Positions 18,151 through 26,346 of a stretch of DNA of 64,000 nucleotides are shown in pieces. Origin of the DNA: Longicatena caecimuris (GTDB lineage: Bacteria; Bacillota_I; Bacilli_A; Erysipelotrichales; Erysipelotrichaceae); contig NZ_SMBP01000017.1 in the NCBI RefSeq assembly GCF_004341945.1, positions 1 to 64,000 of the forward strand. Reading direction: 5' to 3'. The position numbers were made by a program, and so were the translations under genes. The notes beneath the pieces are model-generated. The model was given only the letters and a program-made list of their open reading frames with translations. It ran no database searches and had not been told where the DNA came from. Each line of letters starts with the position of its first letter. The stretch's first letter is position 1.

Positions 18151-18663
18151 TTATATAATCTTTATTTCATACCCATATTCATGTAACACAAAACCATCAT
18201 CGAATATTTCATCATAAACACCATCTGCTTTTATAAACCCGTTTTTTATATAAAGTTGGATAGCCGGTTTGTTTATATCTACCACAAAAAGCCTAAGATA
18301 TTCAGCTCCTAATGTTTTGGCCATTTCCTTTGCTTTATTAAGCATTAAACTAGCTATTCCTTTTTTTAAACACTTGACATTTACACCTAATCGATCCACA
18401 TATAGAGCCTTTGCGTAATGATCACTCCAAGTTATTGTATTTTCTTTTGAGATTGCATCATGCAAAACAAAAGCCGATACGATCATACCATTCTTATTAA
18501 GTAAAACATAAAGCTGTTTATTTTTTATATCTTCCTCAAAGAATTCACAAGGATAAATATCGTCCCAAATTTGTATATCCTGTTTATTCATATTTTCAAT
18601 GATTTGCTTATACATATCTTTTATCTCTGCTAAGTCTTGTAGAACGGCTAATCTAAACTCCAT
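18151..18663 (-). CDS. GNAT family N-acetyltransferase
   Basis: A 170-residue acetyltransferase using acetyl-CoA. The DRLGVNVKCLKKGIASLML segment (about 98-116) is the region binding the cofactor pyrophosphate, here with KKGIAS as the Q/RxxGxG/A variant; the C-terminal AIQLYIKNGF is the usual final helix and strand. The start at 18663 has GGAG 8 bases upstream; an earlier in-frame ATG lacks a site. The substrate is unknown. It stands alone at the left end of the accessory island. Confidence 0.82.
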   Translation of the reverse strand: MEFRLAVLQDLAEIKDMYKQIIENMNKQDIQIWDDIYPCEFFEEDIKNKQLYVLLNKNGMIVSAFVLHDAISKENTITWSDHYAKALYVDRLGVNVKCLKKGIASLMLNKAKEMAKTLGAEYLRLFVVDINKPAIQLYIKNGFIKADGVYDEIFDDGFVLHEYGYEIKII

Positions 18664-19047
18664 TTTATCATCTCCGTAAAAATCCATATACCTCATTCTA
18701 GCATACTAGCATTTGTAATACCATAAGGTAGCAAAATTATAAACTTAATGCACCTATTAGATATTATAGTTATTTATATTCTCATGAGGATATGCTTTTT
18801 TGTTGTTTACACCTAGAGAAATGATTATAAAAACTACTGTAGATATATGGTTTATCGAGATATCAGCATATCCTAGCGTTCAAAACTTTATTAATGATTT
18901 ATCAAATACTTCAGAAATATCTTCTTTGTTCCAGCAACTATCGGACAAGCCGATGTCTGATTATAAAATTTGAAATTATGTGGGCTGTGCAATTCCAACT
19001 GGGACTCAAGCACATTCAAAATTGATATTTTTTAATAACATTCTGGA
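18664..19047. other. Gene-poor stretch upstream of the GNAT gene
   Basis: It is very AT-rich. The only frame that looks protein-like is a 50-codon ORF on the plus strand (18821-18973), listed separately. No promoter or structure stands out. Confidence 0.4.
18821..18973 (+). CDS. Possible 50-residue ORF or gene remnant
   Basis: An open frame from ATG to TGA encoding a protein-like sequence (for example VDIWFIEISAYPSVQNFIND). The ribosome binding site is weak (AGAGA). It runs opposite to its neighbours. It may be a remnant of a larger gene or a chance frame; no family is recognised. Confidence 0.25.
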   Translation: MIIKTTVDIWFIEISAYPSVQNFINDLSNTSEISSLFQQLSDKPMSDYKI

Positions 19048-19250
19048 ATTTTTAATACCACATCACTAGAAATTAAACTTTAATTTCAGATAGAAAAATG
19101 ACCAATTTTGTATTACCATAACTCGCCACTTTCACAATTTTTACAGAAAGTCTATCTTTTATTTACGTCTATCTTGTGGGTAAATTTTACCTGTTTGCTG
19201 TTGTATGCGATTATGAGAAATCAATGAAGATATAACGGTAGTTAACCGAA
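19048..19250 (-). repeat. Intergenic repeat block R1
   Basis: This block matches blocks at 26020-26255 (R3) and 27560-27835 (R4) over the order: TTTTTAATACCACATCAC box, AAATGACCAA hairpin region, TTTTTACAGAAA box and a TTGTATGCGATTATGAG end. It is the most decayed copy; its hairpin is imperfect. It follows the YdeI-like gene in that gene's direction. Confidence 0.7.
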
Positions 19251-19279
19251 ATCATAAACTAACTGGTGTTTTCAATTTG

Positions 19280-19840
19280 CTACATTGGTTTCAAATTTTT
19301 ATTAAGTCTATCTACCATCCAATCGATTCTCTTTTTTCTACCTTTATCCGTCTTAGCATCAAAATAGGCTTTCGCATAAGTTTTCTTAACTGATGGAGAC
19401 ATTGATTGAAAATTTTTATAAGCAAGATCATATTCTTTTAGAATATTAGATACTTCTAAGATATGCTTTTCTGTTATTTCAAGAGCTTTTGGTGCATTCC
19501 ATTGTCCATTATTTTTAGCTTCTTCCATTTTATTTCTGCCATATTCAGTCATAAGACCTCTTTCTTCAAGGCTTTCTGCTAATGCTTTATTTTTTTCCGA
19601 CCACTTACTTTTTTGCCTACGCATTGAAAAATATTTTTTATAAGTTTTATCATCAAGCCTTTGCATTTGTCCATCAATCCACCCAAAACATAATGCTTCT
19701 TCAAGTGCTTCATTTGCCTTTATTGTTTTTGGTTCTCCTGATTTTCTAAATAAAATCCAAACGCCCTCGTTTGATAAGCAATTATAAGATAACCATTTTC
19801 TAAATTCATCTCTATTAGCAAATTCTAATACGTCTTTCAT
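19280..19840 (-). CDS. YdeI/OmpD-associated (OmdA) family protein
   Basis: A 186-residue cytosolic protein of the YdeI/OmdA family. The motif ALCFGWIDGQ (about 49-58) followed by the basic RRQKSKWSEKN (about 73-83) and a C-terminal helical part with KKTYAKAYFDAKTDKGRKKR are typical. Members are annotated as bacteriocin-protection or stress-related, but no reaction is known. GAGGAG lies 8 bases before the ATG. The gene is framed by repeat blocks R2 (upstream, with a promoter) and R1 (downstream), like a one-gene cassette. Confidence 0.82.
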   Translation of the reverse strand: MKDVLEFANRDEFRKWLSYNCLSNEGVWILFRKSGEPKTIKANEALEEALCFGWIDGQMQRLDDKTYKKYFSMRRQKSKWSEKNKALAESLEERGLMTEYGRNKMEEAKNNGQWNAPKALEITEKHILEVSNILKEYDLAYKNFQSMSPSVKKTYAKAYFDAKTDKGRKKRIDWMVDRLNKNLKPM

Positions 19841-19864
19841 CACATATTCTCCTCATTTTCAAGA

Positions 19865-19945
19865 ATTCAAATTTCCCTATATGCCTCATTATAACACGAT
19901 GATATTTTTAATACCACATCACCAGAAATTAGCACTATTTTTACC
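19865..19945 (-). repeat. Partial repeat block R2 with promoter
   Basis: On the minus strand this reads GGTATTAAAAATATCATCG then TGTTATAATGAGG, an extended -10 promoter shared nearly base for base with R4 (TGCTATAATAAG) and, less well, R3. It lies upstream of the YdeI-like gene and should drive it. The terminator half of the block is absent. Confidence 0.65.
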
Positions 19946-19999
19946 AAACATTTATAAAATCCATCATTTTTAAACGTAAAACAGGACAGCTAATATCAA

Positions 20000-20149
20000 C
20001 TATCCTATTCTGAATGTATCTACGTACAACGGCAAAAGAAGTCCAGACATTTTAGAGGAAGCCGTATTGCCATGTAAGAAAATAAGCGGTTCTCCCTGCC
20101 CGTATTCTTCATCATAAATAGATTTACCCTGATACTTAAAATCTGCCAT
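20000..20149 (-). pseudogene. Alpha/beta hydrolase, N-terminal 49 residues only
   Basis: From ATG at 20149, preceded by GGTGATATA, the frame encodes MADFKYQGKSIYDEEYGQG followed by LIFLHGNTASS, the first strand and oxyanion loop (HG) of an alpha/beta hydrolase. It stops at 20000-20002 after 49 codons, before the nucleophile elbow. The catalytic serine, acid and histidine are all missing, so it cannot be an active hydrolase. It is a 3'-deleted remnant. Confidence 0.7.
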
Positions 20150-20193
20150 TATATCACCTTTTTTTAAGGGTTCGCTAATAAGATAAACGGAAT

Positions 20194-20940
20194 TTATTTT
20201 GCCAACAACTTTAAAAATCTCTTATCATTCATCTGTTCATTAGTTAAATATTTACCGTTATAGAACAGAGCATACGTTGTAATCGGCGTAGGTGCACTTT
20301 GTGCTTGTTCTTTGCTTTGCAAATGAATAGCTTTAAACTGTACGCCCTTTTCTTTTGCGACTTCTTCTACAATAGGGACATATTTTGCGTTAAATGGACA
20401 TTGACAGGTATAGTATAAAACATATCCCATTTCATCAATGTGAGGGTGTTTCGCACACTCTTTGAATTTAGGTAAAGAAGCATTGCTGTCAAATGATAAA
20501 CACCATAATTGAATACCATTATCTGCTTCATCACAAACGGTAAAACCTTTGTATTTTAAAAATTTAGGATCAGCTAAAAAGGGTTTTTTCTTTTTGGAAG
20601 ATAGAATACATACCCCTTTTTTTCCTTTGATTTTACTATCTTCAATACACGCATTTAATAAGTCTGTTGAGTATCCGTGTCCCTTGAATGATCCAGCTAC
20701 CCAAAGACAGTTAATATACATAAAATCATCTGCAACAATTGGGTTCCAAGCGTTTTCAGCAGGAATATACTCAATAAAACACTTCCCTCGTTCTACACTC
20801 TTTAGAAAAATTAGGCCTTCATCAAATCGTTCTTGTAACCAAGCCTTTTTTGATGATACCTGAATATCATTGTTATTTGAAATAGCACAGCATATATGCT
20901 CTTTGTCTATATTCTCATTAGTTACTCTAAGATATTCCAT
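20194..20940 (-). CDS. N-acetyltransferase with C-terminal YoaP-like domain
   Basis: A 248-residue two-domain protein. The first 145 or so residues are a divergent GNAT domain; WVAGSFKGHGYSTDLLNACI (about 81-100) holds the acetyl-CoA loop. The C-terminal part, from about YVLYYTCQCPF (residues 172-182) to the end, matches the YoaP-like domain, a thioredoxin-like region with a CxCPF motif. Proteins of this layout are common in Firmicutes with unknown substrate. It ends 44 bases upstream of the alpha/beta hydrolase fragment. Confidence 0.8.
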   Translation of the reverse strand: MEYLRVTNENIDKEHICCAISNNNDIQVSSKKAWLQERFDEGLIFLKSVERGKCFIEYIPAENAWNPIVADDFMYINCLWVAGSFKGHGYSTDLLNACIEDSKIKGKKGVCILSSKKKKPFLADPKFLKYKGFTVCDEADNGIQLWCLSFDSNASLPKFKECAKHPHIDEMGYVLYYTCQCPFNAKYVPIVEEVAKEKGVQFKAIHLQSKEQAQSAPTPITTYALFYNGKYLTNEQMNDKRFLKLLAK

Positions 20941-20997
20941 AAAAACACCTCATTTCTAATTTCCAATTTTCTTAGTTCTAAAAACGGCGATTTGCGC

Positions 20998-21654
20998 TTA
21001 TGAATATATCTTATTTTTTATACGCATACTTGCTTCTATGTGCATAATCCAATGTCTTGAAAATGGCATTTGTATTAGCCCACGAATATCTTTACCGCAC
21101 CAATAATCAATGAGCCAACTTGCATTTTCATCCTTACTTACAACATTCAATAATTTTAACTGTTTTTTTCTTTCTTCTGATATTTTCTTTTTCAATTCAT
21201 CATAAGATAAACTATTGATTATCTTCTCAGTGCTATCCTTTACCTCAGAAATATATGAATAAAGTTCTTTCAAGTTAAGCTGTTTTGAAAAATCTGCAAT
21301 CTGCTCTTTTACCAGTTCATTTCCTGTTGTAATTATAGGTGAATTGATACGTTCTTGATAGTTTCCCGCAAAAAAAACTTGTTCGCTCTCATTTATCAAT
21401 GTATGAGCAACTATATCTTCAATTCGGAAAATATGCCAAATTGAATATGCAATCGTTTTACTATGATAACCGTCTGCGTTTATAAACGGAATTGCGTCAA
21501 AATCTTTTCTACTCAATTCCTTATGAAAGGATGTTAAGCATTCCATTAACTGATTTCGCAAATCAAATAGTGTAGCAATGCCTGCTTCATAGGTATCTTT
21601 CTTTTTGATTTGCGCTTGCGTTATTTTATTCAGTTCTGACCACACCTTATTCAT
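20998..21654 (-). CDS. DinB-like four-helix protein
   Basis: A 218-residue helical protein resembling the DinB/YfiT superfamily. Histidines in YSIWHIFRIEDIV (about 73-85) and SRHWIMHIEAS (near the C-terminus) fit the three-histidine metal site of that fold. Members act as thiol transferases or have unknown roles. The start is ATG at 21654 with AGAGGG upstream. Family assignment rests on the histidine spacing and overall pattern, so it is moderate. Confidence 0.6.
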   Translation of the reverse strand: MNKVWSELNKITQAQIKKKDTYEAGIATLFDLRNQLMECLTSFHKELSRKDFDAIPFINADGYHSKTIAYSIWHIFRIEDIVAHTLINESEQVFFAGNYQERINSPIITTGNELVKEQIADFSKQLNLKELYSYISEVKDSTEKIINSLSYDELKKKISEERKKQLKLLNVVSKDENASWLIDYWCGKDIRGLIQMPFSRHWIMHIEASMRIKNKIYS

Positions 21655-21720
21655 AATCAATTATCCCTCTAAATTCAAATTTTTCTTTATCTGCATTATA
21701 TCATGCTGTTATAAGCGTTG

Positions 21721-21855
21721 TCATTTCTTTTCTGCTATTGAAAAACCCACGCTCTGTAAAGGGTGCAATTTTACTTGTTCTTCATATGAGAAAATAGTCA
21801 ATGGGCATTTTTGATTGAACTTCCCTTCAAATAATCCTTTATTAGTTATTGTGTT
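21721..21855 (-). pseudogene. C-terminal fragment of an unknown gene
   Basis: An open frame of 44 codons without a start codon, ending TGA at 21721-21723. Its translation (LFEGKFNQKCPLTIFSYEEQ, then VKLHPLQSVGFSIAEKK) is well composed and protein-like. The absence of a start or ribosome binding site suggests the 3' remnant of a lost gene. No family is recognised. Confidence 0.4.
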
Positions 21856-21872
21856 TCAATCTTAATTCATAA

Positions 21873-22048
21873 AAGTATTCTGGAAATTTATTAATATCTC
21901 CCTAAATATAACCTCTATATTGCTTTCTGTGATTTGATTTCTGCTCTTAATTCTTCATCGGGCGGTAAACACAATTTGTATTTGCTTGAAACAATTGCTC
22001 ATTACCTCTTAATATTGAATAACGTGCAATATCTTCATCTGTCTCTCA
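21873..22048 (-). pseudogene. Remnant of a second DUF1016 nuclease gene (3' end)
   Basis: This stretch matches 26310-26500, the 3' end and downstream flank of the intact DUF1016 gene, with many identical runs such as TTGAATAACGTGCAATATC and TTCTGCTCTTAATTCTTCAT. It contains internal deletions (the original stop region is missing) and breaks off abruptly at 22048. It shows that at least two copies of this gene once stood in the island. Confidence 0.8.
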
Positions 22049-22119
22049 CCCTCTTTCCGCAAATTTGGAATATAAACGGAGTACCATTTATACCTTTTGG
22101 AAATGCGAAAAAGAGAGAA

Positions 22120-22157
22120 AGAAAAAGCTCGCACAAGACATGATACTTGTATGAGCC
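22120..22157 (-). terminator. Terminator of the XRE-membrane protein gene pair
   Basis: Stem GCTCATACAAG/CTTGTGCGAGC (22146-22156 with 22127-22136) has one bulge and is followed by five T on the minus strand. Confidence 0.7.
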
Positions 22158-22196
22158 AAATAAATTGATTTTAATTTTTCTTATTTTGTTTGCTAA

Positions 22197-22523
22197 TTAA
22201 AGATTTCCAAATAAAGCAATAAAAATCAAGGCGATTGTACCTATTGCTATGAAGCACAAAGACAATCCAGCTTTCCTTTTTCGAGAATCGAGTGATTCTT
22301 TTGTAGTTTCTGTCATATTAGCCGGAAATCTGTTTCTTCCCAATAAATATAATATAAGCCCACCACCGCCATTATTGCCACTTAGTGAGAATATTCCCCA
22401 AAATGTAGGGTGTTTCATTCCTCTGCTTTCTGCATCGAGAACTACTAACCTGAAAATCTGATACATTAAAGTAAAAGCACCGAGCAAAACCATAAAAACC
22501 ATAATCGAAGCTACTACTATCAT
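22197..22523 (-). CDS. Small membrane protein, partner of an XRE regulator
   Basis: A 108-residue protein with a span near residues 3-28, a glycine-rich patch (GNNGGGGL, about 49-56) and a second span near 88-106. I do not recognise a family. It starts 13 bases after the XRE regulator gene and shares its terminator, so the two form an operon and may work together at the membrane. TAAGGAGG precedes the ATG. Confidence 0.6.
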   Translation of the reverse strand: MIVVASIMVFMVLLGAFTLMYQIFRLVVLDAESRGMKHPTFWGIFSLSGNNGGGGLILYLLGRNRFPANMTETTKESLDSRKRKAGLSLCFIAIGTIALIFIALFGNL

Positions 22524-22536
22524 TTTACTTTCCTCC

Positions 22537-22944
22537 TTAGATTTTTCTAATTATCTGATAAAATAAATAGCAAGTACCAATGATACCGAGAGCAGAACCG
22601 CCCATAATCAAGTATTGATTGCTAATTATTAGCCCATTGAATAGTATAAAAGCAATTATCATCATCACATTTGCAATAATCGCTATTATCAATTTTTGAT
22701 TGCTTTTTACGATATTGGTACTCTTTTCTAAATGCTCTATCATTTCCTCATCCCCCTTCAACAGTTTATCAAGGCTGATGTTGTATAAGGTGCTTAATTT
22801 AATTACACTAACAATATCCGGAAAAGATTTTTCAGTTTCCCAATTTGAAATTGTTTGACGTGTAACTTGAATTTCCTCAGCAACATTTTCTTGTGTCAAA
22901 CCTGCTTGCAACCTTGCTTCTTTTAACTTTACACCTATTTTCAT
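22537..22944 (-). CDS. XRE family regulator with C-terminal membrane segments
   Basis: A 135-residue protein. Residues 1-65 form a Cro/CI-type helix-turn-helix (GLTQENVAEEIQVTRQTISN). A charged linker leads to two hydrophobic segments (about 84-105 and 110-131), so the DNA-binding domain is tethered to the membrane. Such proteins often respond to envelope or antimicrobial stress with a small co-encoded membrane protein. AAAGGA precedes the ATG. Paired GTGTCAAAA sites 80-120 bases upstream may be its operators. Confidence 0.8.
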   Translation of the reverse strand: MKIGVKLKEARLQAGLTQENVAEEIQVTRQTISNWETEKSFPDIVSVIKLSTLYNISLDKLLKGDEEMIEHLEKSTNIVKSNQKLIIAIIANVMMIIAFILFNGLIISNQYLIMGGSALGIIGTCYLFYQIIRKI

Positions 22945-23024
22945 AACACCATTCCTTTCGCAGTTACTATCCCACTTCTATGCTTTGCTGTCTATCAAAA
23001 ATGTTTGGAATACACAAAATATCT

Positions 23025-23063
23025 GTGTCAAAATTTTTTTACATGCATTATCTAGTGTCAAAA
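23025..23063 (-). promoter_or_regulatory. Direct repeat, possible operator of the XRE gene
   Basis: TTTTGACAC occurs twice on the minus strand (23055-23063 and 23025-23033), 30 bases apart, each followed by AGATA-like bases. Each includes a TTGACA -35-like hexamer, so this may be two promoters or a regulator site. Confidence 0.35.
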
Positions 23064-23154
23064 GACTGGATTAAGACTAAATATTGCTTATTACAAAATT
23101 ATAAATTTTCAAAAACATCCCTTTAGTCCTCTTGAGTATCAAAGATAGAAAAGA

Positions 23155-23220
23155 AAAAGTCCTGTCGAGTGCCTGCCACTTCTTCAGAAGTGGTGCTTTG
23201 CACTCTTGATCGGGCTTTTT
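23155..23220 (-). terminator. Long structured hairpin, probable terminator
   Basis: A 66-base imperfect hairpin has a perfect 8-bp tip stem (CCACTTCT/AGAAGTGG), a middle stem GAGTG/CACTC and an outer stem flanked by T-runs on both strands. It follows the 34-residue ORF. It is more elaborate than the other terminators here and may come from a conjugative element. Confidence 0.5.
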
Positions 23221-23252
23221 GTTTACTGTATCTTCTGCAAAGAGGAAAAAGA

Positions 23253-23357
23253 CTACTCATCCGCATTATCTAAATCGTACTTTTTTAATACTTCCCGTAA
23301 AAACTCCATATCCTCTTTTGCGTTCGGATTTATCATTTTCACGACTTGATAAGGCAT
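23253..23357 (-). CDS. Possible 34-residue protein or fragment
   Basis: A frame from ATG (23357) to TAG encoding an acidic, helical sequence (MPYQVVKMINPNAKEDMEFL and 14 more). An AAAGAG ribosome binding site lies 6 bases upstream and a strong hairpin lies downstream. It may be a real small protein or the remnant of a mobile-element gene. Confidence 0.4.
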   Translation of the reverse strand: MPYQVVKMINPNAKEDMEFLREVLKKYDLDNADE

Positions 23358-23468
23358 TTTATACTCTTTAATTCATATATTACACATGGCTTTTTTATTA
23401 TGTCATCTAATTTAATACAAGACAAACAAACGTTATTCAAAGTTGAATACTTAACACAAACTGGATTT

Positions 23469-24614
23469 TTAGCGTTTATACTCTGCTTTACCTAATTGTA
23501 TAGGTTCTGTATTCAATAACACCCATTTTACACATAATTCGCTTAATCTACTTAATTCATCATTCCAAGCATGATTTTGTTTGATTTTGTTGATGATATT
23601 TATAAATTCATTATTTTCACTTTCTGTCAATTGATTACCTTGACTTAAATACCCCAATAATGCTTGGACCATTTGTAGATACTCTTTATCCCAATTCATC
23701 TTACCATTATCAAGTATTTCCTGTGATAATTTACCTGAAATTCTAATCACTTCTCCTTGTAACGTTGAAGCATGTCCACATGATGGAACAAGTAGTTGCC
23801 ATAGTTCTTCATGCTGATCTTCCCACTTTTTAGCTTTGACCTTAATTTTTGATTTTCCATCATATACGACTCTTTTGGGAATTGGCATCACATTAAAAAT
23901 TTTATATAATTCTTTTAAACTGCTTTCTATTTCATCGATATAATCTTTATTTATACGATCTCTAAACCATTCAAAATCAGTTCCGATTCTTTCTACTTGT
24001 TTTTGCTCTTCGCCGCTTAACTTCGCACCTTTATCTATTAAATACTTTATCATTATAACTAAATCAGGGATATTCGCATTTTTTGCAACAGCCATTGCTT
24101 TTAGTAATGGTGTTTGATTCATATCATTTTTAGCATTTATATTCGCTCCTGCTTCAACTAAGGTTTTTAGATGATTGAGACGAAAGTATTGTGTAGCATA
24201 AAATAATGGTGTTTCATTTCTTGAATTGACAGCTTCTATATTGGCACCTAATCGAATTAAAAATTCAGGATTCCCGTTTGGATTTATCACTTGGTGGTGG
24301 AGCGGTGTATTATGATAAGTGTCTTTATAATCAATATCTGCCCCTTGTTCAACAAGCCATTTCATTATATTTTCAGAAAGTTTAAAAGAAAGGGCATTCG
24401 TTTTATCGTACCCACCATATGCATTGATATCGCATTTTTCAAATATTGCTTTTATTTCTTCTTCGTTTCCTCTTTCAAAAATTTCATCAAAATCTTTAAC
24501 TAAAGTTTTTCTTTTTGTACCACTTTTAATTTTATTTGTTTTTTCTGCTGATTGCTTTTTCTTAACTACATCTTTTTCTGAATTTTTCTTTTTAAACCTA
24601 TCAAACAACCCCAT
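23469..24614 (-). CDS. Ankyrin repeat protein
   Basis: A 381-residue cytosolic protein. A lysine-rich N-terminus (residues 1-40) is followed by at least three ankyrin repeats between about 65 and 200, seen in NTPLHHQVINPNG, NETPLFYATQYFR and NQTPLLKAMAVAK, each about 34 residues apart. The C-terminal 170 residues are helical and unassigned, and contain a CGHAS segment near 275. AGGAGG precedes ATG at 24614. Ankyrin repeats bind protein partners; the partner and role are unknown. Stand-alone genes like this are typical accessory cargo. Confidence 0.8.
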   Translation of the reverse strand: MGLFDRFKKKNSEKDVVKKKQSAEKTNKIKSGTKRKTLVKDFDEIFERGNEEEIKAIFEKCDINAYGGYDKTNALSFKLSENIMKWLVEQGADIDYKDTYHNTPLHHQVINPNGNPEFLIRLGANIEAVNSRNETPLFYATQYFRLNHLKTLVEAGANINAKNDMNQTPLLKAMAVAKNANIPDLVIMIKYLIDKGAKLSGEEQKQVERIGTDFEWFRDRINKDYIDEIESSLKELYKIFNVMPIPKRVVYDGKSKIKVKAKKWEDQHEELWQLLVPSCGHASTLQGEVIRISGKLSQEILDNGKMNWDKEYLQMVQALLGYLSQGNQLTESENNEFINIINKIKQNHAWNDELSRLSELCVKWVLLNTEPIQLGKAEYKR

Positions 24615-24762
24615 ACAAAACCTCCTCATCAACTTCTAATTTACCTATTTGCCTTGTTATTGGTATTGTTGTATCTTCTTTCATACTTTCTTACATTATA
24701 GACTTATTACCTTTAAAAAGTCTATTCTTGAAATATCTTTTTATTTGAGTTACACTAGACAA

Positions 24763-24794
24763 TCCAAAAAAAGCATGACATCGCGTCATACTTC
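24763..24794 (-). terminator. Terminator downstream of the GNAT fragment
   Basis: A 9-bp stem (24771-24779 with 24785-24793, one G-U pair) with loop ATCGC is followed by seven T on the minus strand. Confidence 0.7.
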
Positions 24795-24860
24795 AGATTC
24801 GCTTTACAAACTGGAAATTATCGGATATTCAAATTATCTACATTTTTCTATACAAATGCG

Positions 24861-25130
24861 TTAAGTGTTGTAATTCCAATTTTGCTTGCTAAATATTCCA
24901 TCATTAGAAATTATTAGCTTTTTCTTCTCAAAATCTCTTCCACCTAAATTTTTAATCGCAGTCTCTAACATTTTATTACTTTCCTTATATAAAAACGGTG
25001 ATATGTACTTATAAACATTGTCGTTATTGCTAATCTCTGGCAATGCTGCAACATCGTTCATGTCCATTTTTCTTATAATTACTTTATCGTTTTCTATATA
25101 TGGAAATACATCAAATAATTCTGTCATCAT
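24861..25130 (-). pseudogene. GNAT acetyltransferase, N-terminal fragment
   Basis: An 89-residue open frame starting MMTELFDVFPYIENDKV and containing RKMDMNDVAALPEISNN, the N-terminal part of a RimJ/RimL-like acetyltransferase. It ends before the acetyl-CoA binding motif, so it should be inactive. GAGGAG lies just before the tandem ATG codons. A terminator about 70 bases downstream is still intact, indicating an internal deletion that removed the 3' part. Confidence 0.65.
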
Positions 25131-25190
25131 AAACTCCTCAAAATCAAATATGTCTTTCATTGCCTTTATTATGACATCTTATAACGGGAA

Positions 25191-25958
25191 TTATGAAAGT
25201 ATTTTATAAACCGCGTTTAATGTTTTTTCTTCATCTGCCCCATTGTCTGTGTATAATTGTACTTCATACTTTATATCTTTATGTTGCAAGCATAAATCAA
25301 GAAAGTATAAGAAAATTCCAATATCAATTTGATTATAGAAAGACACTTTATCAGCAGGCATTATTCCTCGCTTACCTTGCTTTTTATACCTATAAACATT
25401 TAAAAGGGTATCAGTATGTTCTACTAACCAGGGCTGTGTATTGCAAGCACTGGGGGCAAATCTAACAATATCAGATATTCCCCCAAGTGGTTCTCCCAAC
25501 CAAATTTCATCCATAGACTTTCGTTTGCTCTTGAACATATCTTTGCGGAATTTTCTTTCATCATCTACTTTTGATATTGCAATCATTATGATAAAATCAA
25601 GACCATCATATGACGGTTCATTCGTCTTTCCAATTCCAAACCATAGTGTTCCAATGTTTTGTGAAACAAGGTATAAATCTAATTGCTCGCCTAAATACCC
25701 AATATTCTGCAAATAATTATCTCTCTTTTCACTGTATAGCAAAATGCAGAACTGTTGACCACGTTTACAAGTAGTTTCATTCGCAGGAACAATTTTAATT
25801 GCTGTTTTTATATCGGGACATAGCGGGATAAGTGTCTTATATATTTCTTTGATATTCTCAATGTCATTTGCAGATATAGAATCATTTCCAATATTTCTAA
25901 ATAAATGAAACGATTTCCTTTTAAAAATTATACTGTATAATTCTTTGTTTAAGTTCAT
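25191..25958 (-). CDS. Putative nitroreductase (TM1586 type)
   Basis: A 255-residue protein of the nitroreductase superfamily, duplicated-half type. Signals are RKSFHLFR at the N-terminus and SACNTQPW (about 169-176), the FMN-contacting segment, with a two-lobe layout. It would use FMN and NAD(P)H to reduce an unknown acceptor. The gene lies between repeat block R3 (upstream, supplying a promoter) and the GNAT fragment. No strong ribosome binding site beyond GAGGA is seen. Confidence 0.75.
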   Translation of the reverse strand: MNLNKELYSIIFKRKSFHLFRNIGNDSISANDIENIKEIYKTLIPLCPDIKTAIKIVPANETTCKRGQQFCILLYSEKRDNYLQNIGYLGEQLDLYLVSQNIGTLWFGIGKTNEPSYDGLDFIIMIAISKVDDERKFRKDMFKSKRKSMDEIWLGEPLGGISDIVRFAPSACNTQPWLVEHTDTLLNVYRYKKQGKRGIMPADKVSFYNQIDIGIFLYFLDLCLQHKDIKYEVQLYTDNGADEEKTLNAVYKILS

Positions 25959-26019
25959 AACCTTGTCCTCACAAATTCTTATTTCGTACTATATAAGTGT
26001 AGATGATAGCTATATCTTA

Positions 26020-26255
26020 TTTTAGCATATTATCATTTTTTACACCACATCACAAGAAATCAAACTCATTTTCAAAAAAATGACCAACTATCATTACGAT
26101 AACTGGTCATTCTCACGACTTTTTCACGACTTTTTACGGAAAATCTACGTCTTTTATATGCTTCTATCTATCATGTATATTTTATCTGTATGCAGTTGTA
26201 TGTAATTATGAGTAATGCAACAAGGAAATAACAGAAGTTAGTCATTAGTGCGCAA
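26020..26255 (-). repeat. Intergenic repeat block R3 with terminator and promoter
   Basis: On the minus strand the order is: TTGTATGC-like end, AAAGTCGTGAAAAAGTCGTGA, a 13-bp hairpin (26098-26110 with 26080-26092) followed by seven T, then GGTGTAAAAAATGATAATA and a -10-like TGCTAAAAT. Two G-U pairs occur only if the minus strand is the RNA, confirming direction. It terminates the DUF1016 gene and starts the nitroreductase gene. It is related to R1 and R4. Confidence 0.75.
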
Positions 26256-26346
26256 AATTATAACTTTATTTACACGTGAAAATCGTTACTGGAATAATAG
26301 TATTATTTATTGATCTCTAAATAAATATAACCTCGCAAGATACTTA

